Shown here: one piece after another, positions 42,843-51,449 of the stretch
How positions within the stretch are numbered: position 1 is the first letter of the stretch
Layout of the letters: every line of letters starts with the position of its first letter
Assembly: GCA_045601425.1 (NCBI GenBank)
Contig: JAZRZP010000016.1
Span: 1 to 64,000 of the forward strand
DNA length: 64,000 nucleotides
From: UBA1219 sp045601425
GTDB taxonomy: Bacteria; Bacteroidota; Bacteroidia; Bacteroidales; P3
Direction: 5' to 3'
Position numbers and translations under genes: made by a program
Notes under the pieces: generated by a model
What the model saw: only the letters and a program-made list of their open reading frames with translations
Told to the model about the DNA's origin: nothing
The model's database searches: none

Positions 42843-45308
42843 ATGGCAAAAAAAGGACACAAGAAACCGAAAACCGAATCGTGGAAAGAGAGCAAGTTCG
42901 TGACTTTTCTGAAAAGCGAAGCCTTCAGAAAGATAATAGGTACGGCACTGATTGCGATGTCGCTGTTCATGATTGTGGCGTTCGTCTCATATCTTTTCAC
43001 ATGGAAAAGCGACATTACACCGGAAACAGGATCCGACGGCGAATCCATATATTCGAATCTGTGCAGCAGCTTCGGATTTTCCATTTCCCATTTTTTCATC
43101 TACCATACCTTCGGTATCGGTGCCTTCGGGTTCATACTGCTTGCCTTTATAGGCGGCTTCAAACTTCTGAATTTTGAAATCCTTCCATGGAAAAAGACAT
43201 TGTTGACTACAATATTCTGGATGGTGTGGATATCACTGTTCTTCGGATTTTTCTGCTGTCTTGCACTTAATGCCGGATCTGACGAGGGTCTCACTTCAGA
43301 GAGCAGCTTTATCGAAATTTTTGCCGGTCTCTTCGGATTCAAGATAGCGGAATTTTTCCACAGCAAAATCGGTCTGTGGGGACTCATAATATTCCTGCTG
43401 CTGTCTCTTTTCATAGTCTTGCGTTTCGTACACCATGTACATTTCAACGTAAGCAAAAGAATGGAAACGCTGAAAGCCTCGTGGGCCGACCGTAAAGCCG
43501 TCCGTGAAAAAGAACGGCTGCAGAAAGAACATGAAAAAGAACGGCTTAACGGCAGCAACGATGACAAACCAAACGAAAGCACCGAAGAAAACACCGACAT
43601 GGAACCGAAAAAAACCACCCCCGCCGAAAATCCTGAACCTGCCGAGCCCGCACAGGAAAAAACTGAACCCACGGAACCTGCCGACATTTCAACCGACACT
43701 TTCGACGAAACCTTCGAAATAAAGAAACCGCAGACATCCGTTGAAACTCCGGAAGACGTACCCGACGAGGAACCTGAGCCTGAAATGAAACATTACGGTA
43801 TCGGTGAGACATACGACCCCCGCCTTGACCTGAGCGACTTCAGATTTCCGACTTCGGACATGCTTGAATTCTACGAAGCCAAAAACGAAGAAGTTACCAA
43901 CGCTGAAATGGTGGCCAACAAGAACCGCATCGTTGAAACACTCAAAAACTACTCCATCGACATCGTGAAGATAGTGGCTTCGCCGGGACCCACCGTCACA
44001 CTCTACGAAATAGTTCCGGCACCGGGCATACGTATCTCTAAAATCAAGAATCTCGAAGACGACATAGCACTCAGCCTTTCGGCTCTCGGCATACGCATCA
44101 TCGCTCCCATTCCGGGCAAAGGCACCATCGGCATCGAAGTGCCTAACGCCAAGCCTCAGGTAGTATCCATGCTCACCATGATAAACTCCGACAAATTCCA
44201 GAACAACAAGTTCGAACTGCCAATAGCCATCGGAAAAACCATTTCCAACGAGCCTTACGTCGCCGACCTCGCCAAAATGCCGCACCTGCTCATGGCCGGT
44301 GCCACCGGTCAGGGCAAATCCGTCGGACTGAATGCCATAATAACTTCCCTCCTGTTCAAGAAACACCCAGCCGAACTCAAATTCATAATGGTTGACCCGA
44401 AAAAAGTCGAGCTTTCGCTTTACAACAAAATCGAACGCCATTATCTCGCCAAACTTCCCGACAGCGAAGAGGCCATCATCACCGACGTGAAGAAAGTTGT
44501 GCGTACGCTCAACTCGCTGTGCATTGAGATGGACACCCGCTACGACCTGCTGAAATCGGCCGGATGCCGCAACGTGAAAGAGTACAATGCAAAATTCACA
44601 GCCCGCCAGCTGAATCCGGAACACGGACACCATTTCATGCCCTACATAGTGGTGGTTGTCGATGAATTTGCCGACCTCATCATGACTGCCGGCAAGGAAG
44701 TAGAGCACCCGATAACACGCATTGCCCAATTGGCACGTGCCGTAGGCATACATCTCATCATAGCCACACAACGGCCAACCGTAAACATAATCACCGGTAC
44801 CATAAAGGCCAACTTCCCTGCACGCATCGCATTCCGCGTAACCTCCAAAATAGACTCTAGAACCATTCTCGACACCGGAGGTGCCGACCAGCTCATCGGC
44901 CGCGGCGACATGCTACTCTCTTCCGGCAGCGAAATAACACGTCTGCAATGTGCATTGGTGGACACTCCGGAAATACAGAAAATAGGGGACTATATCGGCG
45001 AACAGCGGGGATATCCCGACTGTTTCCTGCTGCCCGAATATCTCGATGAGACCGATGAACCCAACAAGGATTTCGACCCGAGCAAGAAAGACGAGTTCTT
45101 CGAACAGGCAGCACGCCTCATCGTAGCCTCGCAGCACGGATCCACTTCGCTTCTGCAGCGCAAGCTGTCGCTCGGATACAACCGTGCCGGAAAAATCATA
45201 GACCAGCTCGAAGCCGCAGGCATAGTGGGACCGTCGGAAGGCAGCAAGGCCCGCGAAGTTCTGGTTAAAACCGACGTGGAACTCGAAGAAATACTGCGAA
45301 ACCTGTAA
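42843..45308 (+). CDS. ftsK: DNA translocase FtsK
   Basis: 821 residues. Four membrane segments in the first ~210 residues, then an acidic, Pro/Glu-rich linker (about 235-310), then the RecA-like motor with Walker A GATGQGKS near 487 and Walker B VVVVDEFADL, and a C-terminal gamma domain (RLIVASQHGSTSLLQRKLSLGYNRAGKIIDQLE, of which the first 20 residues suffice) that reads KOPS-type DNA polarity sites. FtsK pumps the terminus region through the septum and activates XerCD. It is cotranscribed with the following methyltransferase (3-base gap). Confidence 0.96.
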   Translation: MAKKGHKKPKTESWKESKFVTFLKSEAFRKIIGTALIAMSLFMIVAFVSYLFTWKSDITPETGSDGESIYSNLCSSFGFSISHFFIYHTFGIGAFGFILLAFIGGFKLLNFEILPWKKTLLTTIFWMVWISLFFGFFCCLALNAGSDEGLTSESSFIEIFAGLFGFKIAEFFHSKIGLWGLIIFLLLSLFIVLRFVHHVHFNVSKRMETLKASWADRKAVREKERLQKEHEKERLNGSNDDKPNESTEENTDMEPKKTTPAENPEPAEPAQEKTEPTEPADISTDTFDETFEIKKPQTSVETPEDVPDEEPEPEMKHYGIGETYDPRLDLSDFRFPTSDMLEFYEAKNEEVTNAEMVANKNRIVETLKNYSIDIVKIVASPGPTVTLYEIVPAPGIRISKIKNLEDDIALSLSALGIRIIAPIPGKGTIGIEVPNAKPQVVSMLTMINSDKFQNNKFELPIAIGKTISNEPYVADLAKMPHLLMAGATGQGKSVGLNAIITSLLFKKHPAELKFIMVDPKKVELSLYNKIERHYLAKLPDSEEAIITDVKKVVRTLNSLCIEMDTRYDLLKSAGCRNVKEYNAKFTARQLNPEHGHHFMPYIVVVVDEFADLIMTAGKEVEHPITRIAQLARAVGIHLIIATQRPTVNIITGTIKANFPARIAFRVTSKIDSRTILDTGGADQLIGRGDMLLSSGSEITRLQCALVDTPEIQKIGDYIGEQRGYPDCFLLPEYLDETDEPNKDFDPSKKDEFFEQAARLIVASQHGSTSLLQRKLSLGYNRAGKIIDQLEAAGIVGPSEGSKAREVLVKTDVELEEILRNL

Positions 45309-45311
45309 GCC

Positions 45312-45971
45312 ATGGCACACGTATTGAACGACATGATACACCCCGATGTGGAGCGCTATGCCGAAGAGCACACCTCGCATGAAAGCGACTGCCTTGCATG
45401 GCTCAACCGCTGGACTCACGTGAAAATGGTACGGCCGAGAATGCTCAGCGGACATTATCAGGGGAAACTTCTGGAATTCATCAGTTCCATGGTCGGTCCG
45501 CAAAAAATTCTCGAAATAGGAGCCTACGTAGGATATTCCACCATCTGTCTTGCCAAAGGCCTGCAAGACGGAGGCAAACTGCATTCGCTCGAAGCGGACG
45601 AGGAACTTGAAGACATCATACTCAATTCGGTTGAAAAGGCCGGCCTTTCGGAGAAAATCGATCTAAAAATCGGCAGAGCCCTTGACCTTCTGCCACAGCT
45701 GTCGGACGAAAAATTCGACCTTGCCTTCATCGATGCCGACAAAATAAACTACCTCAACTACTACGAAGCCGTTGTCCCAATGATGGCAAAAAACGGCATC
45801 ATACTAATAGACAACATTTTATGGAGCGGGAAAGTACTGTTCGAACAACCCGCCGGCGACAAAGAGTCAGCGGTTCTGAAAGCCCTCAACGACCGCATAC
45901 AGTCCGACCCGAGAGTCGAAAACATCCTGCTGCCCATACGCGACGGACTCATGATGTGCAGAGTTTTATGA
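45312..45971 (+). CDS. SAM-dependent O-methyltransferase (COMT-like family 3)
   Basis: 219 residues. Motif I is ILEIGAYVGYSTICLAKGL, the acidic SAM-binding position is in SLEADEELE, and the metal-binding DAD is in LAFIDADKINY followed by IIIDN-like ILIDNILWSGKV. These are hallmarks of the divalent-metal-dependent catechol/caffeoyl-CoA O-methyltransferase family; the bacterial substrates are mostly unknown (some members modify tRNA, as TrmR does). It starts 3 bases after ftsK, so it is translationally coupled to it. Confidence 0.88.
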   Translation: MAHVLNDMIHPDVERYAEEHTSHESDCLAWLNRWTHVKMVRPRMLSGHYQGKLLEFISSMVGPQKILEIGAYVGYSTICLAKGLQDGGKLHSLEADEELEDIILNSVEKAGLSEKIDLKIGRALDLLPQLSDEKFDLAFIDADKINYLNYYEAVVPMMAKNGIILIDNILWSGKVLFEQPAGDKESAVLKALNDRIQSDPRVENILLPIRDGLMMCRVL

Positions 45972-46111
45972 AAAACGGAAACGTAAGAAAACAGGAAACA
46001 AAACTACTAATACAAGAAAGGAAAAACAAACAAGAAGCGCTTAAAGCACCCGATTACGGAACAAAACAGCAGAAATTTTATCAAAATATCAAAAATATCA
46101 AAAAAAAATCG

Positions 46112-46119
46112 TAATTTTG
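46112..46119 (+). promoter_or_regulatory. Promoter of the exported protein gene at 46155, -7 element
   Basis: TAATTTTG in the context CGTAATTTTGCGG, 35 bases upstream of the start codon. Confidence 0.55.
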
Positions 46120-46154
46120 CGGTTGGAAAGATTAACAATTTAAGTAACATTCTC

Positions 46155-46883
46155 ATGAAAAAAACAGCATTAACACTGGTAGCATTCCTTATGGCCACGA
46201 CAGCCATTTTTGCACAGAACAAATTTGAAGGCATTGTAAAATACCAAGTCAGCTCCATAGGCGAAGTTGACATGCCATTGAAACCGGAACAGCAGGAAGT
46301 CAGGATTTTCGTTTATCAGCACAAGGCTTACCTTGGCAATGAACAGCAGAAGAGGCTCACCGTCGGCCGTAAGTCAAACATGATTCTCGACCTCAGTTCG
46401 GCAATCGATTACATGAAAGCCAACGACGTATGGGAATCCGATTATGAAGGCAGCGGAAAAGTCATCGTTTCCAGCGAACTGGAACAGAAAGACATCGACA
46501 GTCTCACAATACCCTGTACCGAAGGTTTTTATTTCGAATACATCAACGGTGAAACCAAAGAAATCATGGGCTACACAACCAAGAAAGCCCGCATGCACGT
46601 TTTCGGAGAAGACGGCAAGGACAACCCCATCGACATCTGGTACACAAGCGAAATTGGCCCAGAATTCGACATGCTGCTCTGCACCGGTCTGCAAGGATTC
46701 CCGTTGGAATTCGCGACATCGGCAGGCGAAGGCAAAATCCTCCAGTACAAAGCTGTCGAAATCACGAAAGGCAAAGTGAAGAACACCGACTTCATGCTTC
46801 CCGACGGCTACGACATCATCAGCGAAGAGGCTTTCGGCAAACTCATGAAAGACATCAACGACGCAGCCGAACTGCTCCAATAG
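46155..46883 (+). CDS. Exported beta-rich protein of unknown function (GLPGLI/DUF4412-like)
   Basis: 242 residues with a signal peptide (MKKTALTLVAFLMATTAIFAQ). The mature protein alternates short strands (FEGIVKYQVSSIGE, RIFVYQHKAYLGN, EIMGYTTKKARMHVFGE, KGKVKNTDFMLPDGYDII) in the manner of GLPGLI and DUF4412 periplasmic proteins, in which a substrate-binding clam-like fold is suspected. Monocistronic: own promoter and terminator. The family assignment is tentative. Confidence 0.75.
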   Translation: MKKTALTLVAFLMATTAIFAQNKFEGIVKYQVSSIGEVDMPLKPEQQEVRIFVYQHKAYLGNEQQKRLTVGRKSNMILDLSSAIDYMKANDVWESDYEGSGKVIVSSELEQKDIDSLTIPCTEGFYFEYINGETKEIMGYTTKKARMHVFGEDGKDNPIDIWYTSEIGPEFDMLLCTGLQGFPLEFATSAGEGKILQYKAVEITKGKVKNTDFMLPDGYDIISEEAFGKLMKDINDAAELLQ

Positions 46884-46905
46884 AGCCGCATGCTGCACTC
46901 GATAC

Positions 46906-46942
46906 AAAAAAGTCCGGACAGAATTACAGTCCGGACTTTTTT
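46906..46942 (+). terminator. Intrinsic terminator of the exported protein gene
   Basis: Perfect 10-bp stem AAGTCCGGAC / GTCCGGACTT with a 9-base loop, then a T-run. Confidence 0.9.
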
Positions 46943-46983
46943 CGCACATGAAAAATTCTTTTCGTAAAACAAAAAATTTTTCG

Positions 46984-46991
46984 TATCTTTG
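46984..46991 (+). promoter_or_regulatory. frr promoter, -7 element
   Basis: TATCTTTG in the context CGTATCTTTGCACA, 27 bases before the frr ATG. The -33 position reads TTCG rather than TTTG. Confidence 0.65.
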
Positions 46992-47018
46992 CACACTCAA
47001 ATTTAACACACAAAAACG

Positions 47019-47582
47019 ATGAACGATTTATCAAAAAACTGCTTGGACGAAGCAAAAAACAATATGCAGGGTGCCATAAACCACCTCGAAAAGGAGCTTA
47101 CCAAAATCCGTGCCGGCAAAGCCAATCCGGCCATGCTTGACGGACTTAAAGTGGATTATTACGGAACTCCGACCCTCATAAGCCAAGTCGCAAACATAAG
47201 CACTCCCGACCCGAGAAACATACTCGTGCAACCTTGGGAAAAAAACATGCTCGGTGCAATCAGCAAAGCCATACAGGCAGCCAACCTCGGATTCAACCCG
47301 CAGATGGAAGCCGACTCGCTCCGCATCATCATTCCCCCGCTGACAGAGGAACGTCGCAAGGAACTCGTGAAAACGGCAAAAACCGAAATAGAAAACGGCA
47401 AGGTGAACGTGAGAAACGCACGCCGCAACGTGCTTGACAAAGTCAAGAAACTCAAGGACAAAGGGGTTCCCGAAGACGAAGTGAAACAAGTTGAAAAAGA
47501 ACTGCAGGACATTACCGACAAATTCATCGGAAACATCGACAAGATATTCGACGAAAAGCAGAAAGAGATAATGGCCGTATGA
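47019..47582 (+). CDS. frr: Ribosome recycling factor
   Basis: 187 residues of standard length with KIRAGKANPAMLDGLKVDYYG and IIIPPLTEERRKELVK, the signatures of RRF, which splits post-termination ribosomes with EF-G. It leads a run of plus-strand genes (birA, Gate protein, small membrane protein, flippase) with short gaps. Confidence 0.97.
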   Translation: MNDLSKNCLDEAKNNMQGAINHLEKELTKIRAGKANPAMLDGLKVDYYGTPTLISQVANISTPDPRNILVQPWEKNMLGAISKAIQAANLGFNPQMEADSLRIIIPPLTEERRKELVKTAKTEIENGKVNVRNARRNVLDKVKKLKDKGVPEDEVKQVEKELQDITDKFIGNIDKIFDEKQKEIMAV

Positions 47583-47601
47583 CCCGTCAGGAACCGATTG
47601 C

Positions 47602-48375
47602 ATGCAGCTCACCGGCACGATGAAAGACAAGGTTTTCTCTTGCAGGATTCTGAAATTCGAAACCCTGAAATCGACCAATTTGCATGCCATCGGGAACTGG
47701 AAACAGCAGTTGTGGGACGAAGGGACCATAATCTGGGCGAAAGAACAGAGTTCAGGTATCGGACAAAGCGGCAACCACTGGGTGTCGGAAGTTGGTAAGA
47801 ACCTTACTTTCAGCATAATACTGAAACCCACGTTTCTACCAGTATCTTCGCAGTTCGAGTTGCACAAGGTCATGTCCGTTGCCGTATGGCAGACAGTACA
47901 CGACCTCGCCCCCGACGCGGACACGAAGATAAAGTGGCCCAACGACATTTACATCGGCAACAGAAAACTTTGCGGGATACTCGTAAACAACGTAATATCA
48001 AGCAACTGCTACCAGCTGGCCGTTGCCGGAACGGGACTCAACGTGAACCAGACGGTATTTCCTCCCGACCTGCCCAACCCCACTTCCCTGAAACTGGAAT
48101 CCGGCACCGATTTCGACCTTGAAAAAATCCTGACCGAGATAGTTTGCAATACGGAATTCTGGTACAGGCAGCTGAAAAACGGCAATTGGGAAGCAATCGA
48201 CAGAATGTACTTCTCGCATATGCTGAATTTCGGGACACAAAAGCAATACCGATACCGCCAAAAACTCATTGAAGCTACCATAACAGGGGTGGACAAATTC
48301 GGCCGCCTGATTCTGCGGACAAAAGACAACCGGCACATTATCTGCGACATAAAAGAAATTGAATATATTTTTTAA
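47602..48375 (+). CDS. birA: Biotin--[acetyl-CoA-carboxylase] ligase with altered biotin-binding loop
   Basis: 257 residues, monofunctional (no N-terminal DNA-binding domain). The catalytic core is recognised by ETLKSTN, KWPNDIYIGNRKLCGILV (with the lysine that contacts biotin in RKLCGIL) and GTGLNVNQ. The biotinyl-AMP loop, normally GRGRRGR or GRGQ-G-N, reads G52-I53-G54-Q55-S56-G57-N58; the first arginine is replaced by isoleucine. BirA attaches biotin to carboxylase carrier proteins. The start may also be the Met at residue 7. It is 19 bases after frr. Confidence 0.9.
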   Translation: MQLTGTMKDKVFSCRILKFETLKSTNLHAIGNWKQQLWDEGTIIWAKEQSSGIGQSGNHWVSEVGKNLTFSIILKPTFLPVSSQFELHKVMSVAVWQTVHDLAPDADTKIKWPNDIYIGNRKLCGILVNNVISSNCYQLAVAGTGLNVNQTVFPPDLPNPTSLKLESGTDFDLEKILTEIVCNTEFWYRQLKNGNWEAIDRMYFSHMLNFGTQKQYRYRQKLIEATITGVDKFGRLILRTKDNRHIICDIKEIEYIF

Positions 48376-48387
48376 TAACACAAGACA

Positions 48388-49539
48388 ATGCGAAAACACA
48401 TAAGCACCGCGATTTTTCTCATCGTATTTTTCGGTTTTTTCGTAGGGCTGTCCATTCCCATGGGAGTTCAGAACATGTTCGGAACTTTCATGCAGACAGC
48501 CTATGACCTGCTGCTGCACACGGTACTGCTCATAATGGCCATATGCGTAATGACCGGAGCTATAAGCAAACTATTTGTGGAATATGGAGTAGTATCCCTG
48601 CTGGAGAAACTGCTCCGTCCTCTGATGAAGCCGATATTCAACCTTCCCGGAGTAGCCTCGCTCGGAGCCGTAATGACTTTTCTGAGCGACAATCCTGCCA
48701 TCATAACCCTTGCCAAGGACAAATCGTTCGCCCGATACTTCAAGAAATACCAGCTGGTATCGCTTACCAACTTCGGCACTGCTTTCGGGATGGGGCTCGT
48801 GGTGATATGCATGATGGTAAGCAAGGGATACACCACCGGTGCCCTTGTCGGTCTGTTCGGTGCTGTTTGCGGAAGTGTGGTGTCCACACGTCTCATGCAA
48901 CACTTCGTACTGAAATCGCACCCCGAGATGAACGCACCCGTACTCTCCGAAGAAGAAATACGTTTCATTGACATGCGTGCCGAGCAGAACCGCCTTGAAG
49001 AAAACACTCCGAAAGAGAAGAAAAGCGGTTTCCTGCGCGTCCTCGATGCGATACTCGACGGCGGGAAGGACGGTGTTTCCATTGGAGTTGCCATTATTCC
49101 CGGCGTGCTGGTCATCTCGACGATAGTCATGATGCTTACTTTCGGAGCAGCTTCCGATACCGGATATTCCGGATTGCCGTACGAAGGCGTACCCGTCATT
49201 CCATGGCTTGCCGAAAAAATAGATTTCGTGTTCCAGTGGCTGTTCGGTTTCACCTCACCGGAATTTGTGGCATTTCCCATCACGGCTCTCGGTGCCGTAG
49301 GCGCTGCCCTCGGACTCTTGGACGGACCTATGGCTCCACTGCTCAACGAAAACGCCATAGCCGTGTTTACTGCCATGGGCATGTGCTGGAGCGGCTACCT
49401 CAGCACACACACTGCCATGCTCGATTCGCTCGGATACCGCAACCTCATAGGAAAGGCCATCGGTGCCCACACCATTGCTGGCCTCGCAGCTGGAATTATA
49501 GCCCACTGGTCTTATGTGTTAATATCTGCAATTCTCTGA
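48388..49539 (+). CDS. Gate (nucleoside-recognition) domain membrane protein
   Basis: 383 residues, about nine membrane segments, with two Gate-type repeats (VMTGAISKLFVEYGVVSLLEKLLRPLMKPIF in the first, described by VVSLLEKLLRPLMKPIFNLP, and GTAFGMGLVVICMMVSKGY). Gate-domain proteins occur in SpmA/SpmB and in nucleoside transporter-like families; the transported substrate is unknown. Cytoplasmic loop at about 180-220 is charged. Lies between birA and a small membrane protein, with 3 bases to the latter. Confidence 0.8.
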   Translation: MRKHISTAIFLIVFFGFFVGLSIPMGVQNMFGTFMQTAYDLLLHTVLLIMAICVMTGAISKLFVEYGVVSLLEKLLRPLMKPIFNLPGVASLGAVMTFLSDNPAIITLAKDKSFARYFKKYQLVSLTNFGTAFGMGLVVICMMVSKGYTTGALVGLFGAVCGSVVSTRLMQHFVLKSHPEMNAPVLSEEEIRFIDMRAEQNRLEENTPKEKKSGFLRVLDAILDGGKDGVSIGVAIIPGVLVISTIVMMLTFGAASDTGYSGLPYEGVPVIPWLAEKIDFVFQWLFGFTSPEFVAFPITALGAVGAALGLLDGPMAPLLNENAIAVFTAMGMCWSGYLSTHTAMLDSLGYRNLIGKAIGAHTIAGLAAGIIAHWSYVLISAIL

Positions 49540-49542
49540 AAC

Positions 49543-49920
49543 ATGAACAGCAACGACATCGTCTCCATCGTAATATACGCACTTGCCGGCGGACTGACAG
49601 TCTCCATTTTCAGATACTGGAAATCGAAAGGTACCGGTATTAGGAAAATAAAACTCTGCCTGCTCTGGATAGTCGCAGCCTTTGCCGTACTGCTTGCCTT
49701 GGGCTGTGTCTATGTCTTTGCCATCGACAGCCTTGCCCCCGACTTCAACTTCGACAACATGGTGAATGCCGTCTGGAAAATCATGCAGCTGCCGATGTTC
49801 TCGTTTGTATATTTCATGCTTTTCATAGGCATAATATACCTTTTACGCGAACGCAGAACACGCAAGCTTAAAGAACTTTCCGCCAAGCCCGGAAAGAAAA
49901 AAAACAAAAGACTCGAGTAA
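49543..49920 (+). CDS. Small membrane protein of unknown function
   Basis: 125 residues with three membrane segments (IVSIVIYALAGGLTVSIF, LCLLWIVAAFAVLLALGCVYVF, FSFVYFMLFIGIIYLL) and a Lys/Arg-rich cytoplasmic tail. No family recognised. Its stop overlaps the flippase start by one base (TAATG), so the two are translationally coupled and may work together. Confidence 0.8.
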   Translation: MNSNDIVSIVIYALAGGLTVSIFRYWKSKGTGIRKIKLCLLWIVAAFAVLLALGCVYVFAIDSLAPDFNFDNMVNAVWKIMQLPMFSFVYFMLFIGIIYLLRERRTRKLKELSAKPGKKKNKRLE

Positions 49921-51362
49921 TGCGCAAGAAGCTGTTATCCGGAGTTTTTCTGTTTCTCCTGCTGAACATACTCATAAAACCATTTTGGATTTTGGGCATT
50001 GATGTTGGAGTACAGAACCGCGTCGGTGCTTCGGAATATGGCCTGTATTTCTCCATACTGAGTTTTGCCTACCTGTTCAACATACTGCTTGATTTCGGCG
50101 TAACCAATTTCAACAACCGCAACATAGCACAGTACAACCACCTACTTTCCAAGCATTTACCTGCAATACTCAACATTAAGCTGGTACTTTTCGTATTCTT
50201 TCTTGCCGTAACTTTCGGCGTCGGCCTGCTGATAGGCTACGACTCCCGGCAGTTTTACCTGCTGGCATGGATGTGTCTCAACCAGTTTCTCAATTCTCTG
50301 ATACTGTACCTGCGTTCCAATTTTTCGGGACTGCTGATGTTCAAACTCGACAGTTTCCTTTCGGTAATGGACAAGATCCTGATGGTCATTTTCTGCAGCA
50401 TACTGCTTTGGGGGAATGTTCCGGGCGTGGAATTCCGAATAGAACACTTTGTATATTCGCAAACACTGGCATACGGCATCACGGCATTCACGGCACTGGC
50501 AATACTCGCACACAAGACCGGACTCCGTAGGTTGAAATGGAATGCCCCGCTGTCGCTGATGATAATAAAAAAGAGCCTGCCGTTTGCCCTGCTCGCCCTT
50601 CTCATGTCGTGCTACAACCGACTTGACCCCATAATGCTGGAACGCATACTGCCCGAAGGTTGCGGCAGCTTTCAGGCCGGAATATACGCAAGTGCCTTCC
50701 GCCTGCTCGACGCTCTGGTAATGCTCGCCTACCTCGTTTCGGTGCCACTTCTGCCCATATACTCTAAAATGCTGAAGGAAAAACAGAACATATCTCAGAT
50801 AACAAAACTCATTTTCTCGCTTGTTTTCACCGCATCTTCAACCATTGCCATAACCTTTTCGTTTATGAGCACCGACCTCATGGCACTTTTTTACGATGAC
50901 CACGTAGCTGAATCGGCCGGAGTGTTCAGAATCCTGATATTCTGTCTTGTACCAATCTCCATGAGCTACGTTTTCGGCACCCTGCTCACAGCAAACGGTG
51001 ACCTGAAGAGACTGAACATCGTAGCTGGAGGCTCCCTGCTTCTCAACTTGCTGACGAACACCGTTCTGATACCGAAACTGATGTCCGAAGGTTCCGCAAT
51101 GGCCGCCCTATCCACACAGATTTTTTCGGCAATGGTTCAAGTGATTCTGGCAATACGCATTTTCAAACTCAGAATCTCGCCGAAATTCTTGATACAAATT
51201 GCCGCATTTCTGACTACGGTCGTAGCGGCCAACCTGATAACAATCCAGCTGCAAATAACATGGTGGATTGGAATACTCATTGTAGGAACAGTATCCGCAA
51301 CGGTGGCATTCCTTTTCAAACTGCTCGATTTCAATGAACTGATATCCGTTTTCAAAGAATAA
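49920..51362 (+). CDS. Wzx-like polysaccharide flippase
   Basis: 480 residues and about 12-14 membrane segments, of the MATE/PST superfamily: the N-terminal half includes GVQNRVGASEYGLYFSILSFAYL and the central region SCYNRLDPIMLERILPEG (described by its first 18 residues), typical of O-antigen flippases that move undecaprenyl-linked glycans. There are no glycosyltransferase genes beside it, unlike in a capsule or O-antigen locus. A role in flipping a generic glycan lipid (such as lipid II-like or O-glycan) is inferred. Coupled to the small membrane gene by a TAATG overlap. Confidence 0.85.
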   Translation: MRKKLLSGVFLFLLLNILIKPFWILGIDVGVQNRVGASEYGLYFSILSFAYLFNILLDFGVTNFNNRNIAQYNHLLSKHLPAILNIKLVLFVFFLAVTFGVGLLIGYDSRQFYLLAWMCLNQFLNSLILYLRSNFSGLLMFKLDSFLSVMDKILMVIFCSILLWGNVPGVEFRIEHFVYSQTLAYGITAFTALAILAHKTGLRRLKWNAPLSLMIIKKSLPFALLALLMSCYNRLDPIMLERILPEGCGSFQAGIYASAFRLLDALVMLAYLVSVPLLPIYSKMLKEKQNISQITKLIFSLVFTASSTIAITFSFMSTDLMALFYDDHVAESAGVFRILIFCLVPISMSYVFGTLLTANGDLKRLNIVAGGSLLLNLLTNTVLIPKLMSEGSAMAALSTQIFSAMVQVILAIRIFKLRISPKFLIQIAAFLTTVVAANLITIQLQITWWIGILIVGTVSATVAFLFKLLDFNELISVFKE

Positions 51363-51407
51363 CAGACAATTTTTTTGAATAAAAGTCATACAAAGAAAAA
51401 AATTTTG

Positions 51408-51415
51408 TACCTTTG
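51408..51415 (+). promoter_or_regulatory. Promoter of the M20 amidohydrolase gene, -7 element
   Basis: TACCTTTG in the context TGTACCTTTGCAAT, 34 bases upstream of the start at 51450. It lies inside the longer open frame, which rules out the upstream start. Confidence 0.65.
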
Positions 51416-51449
51416 CAATACCATAAAAAACACAAACGACACAAAAACA

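Noticed and set aside
51375..51449. Longer N terminus for the M20 amidohydrolase
   Set aside because: The -7 element TACCTTTG lies within this segment, so transcription starts downstream of it.
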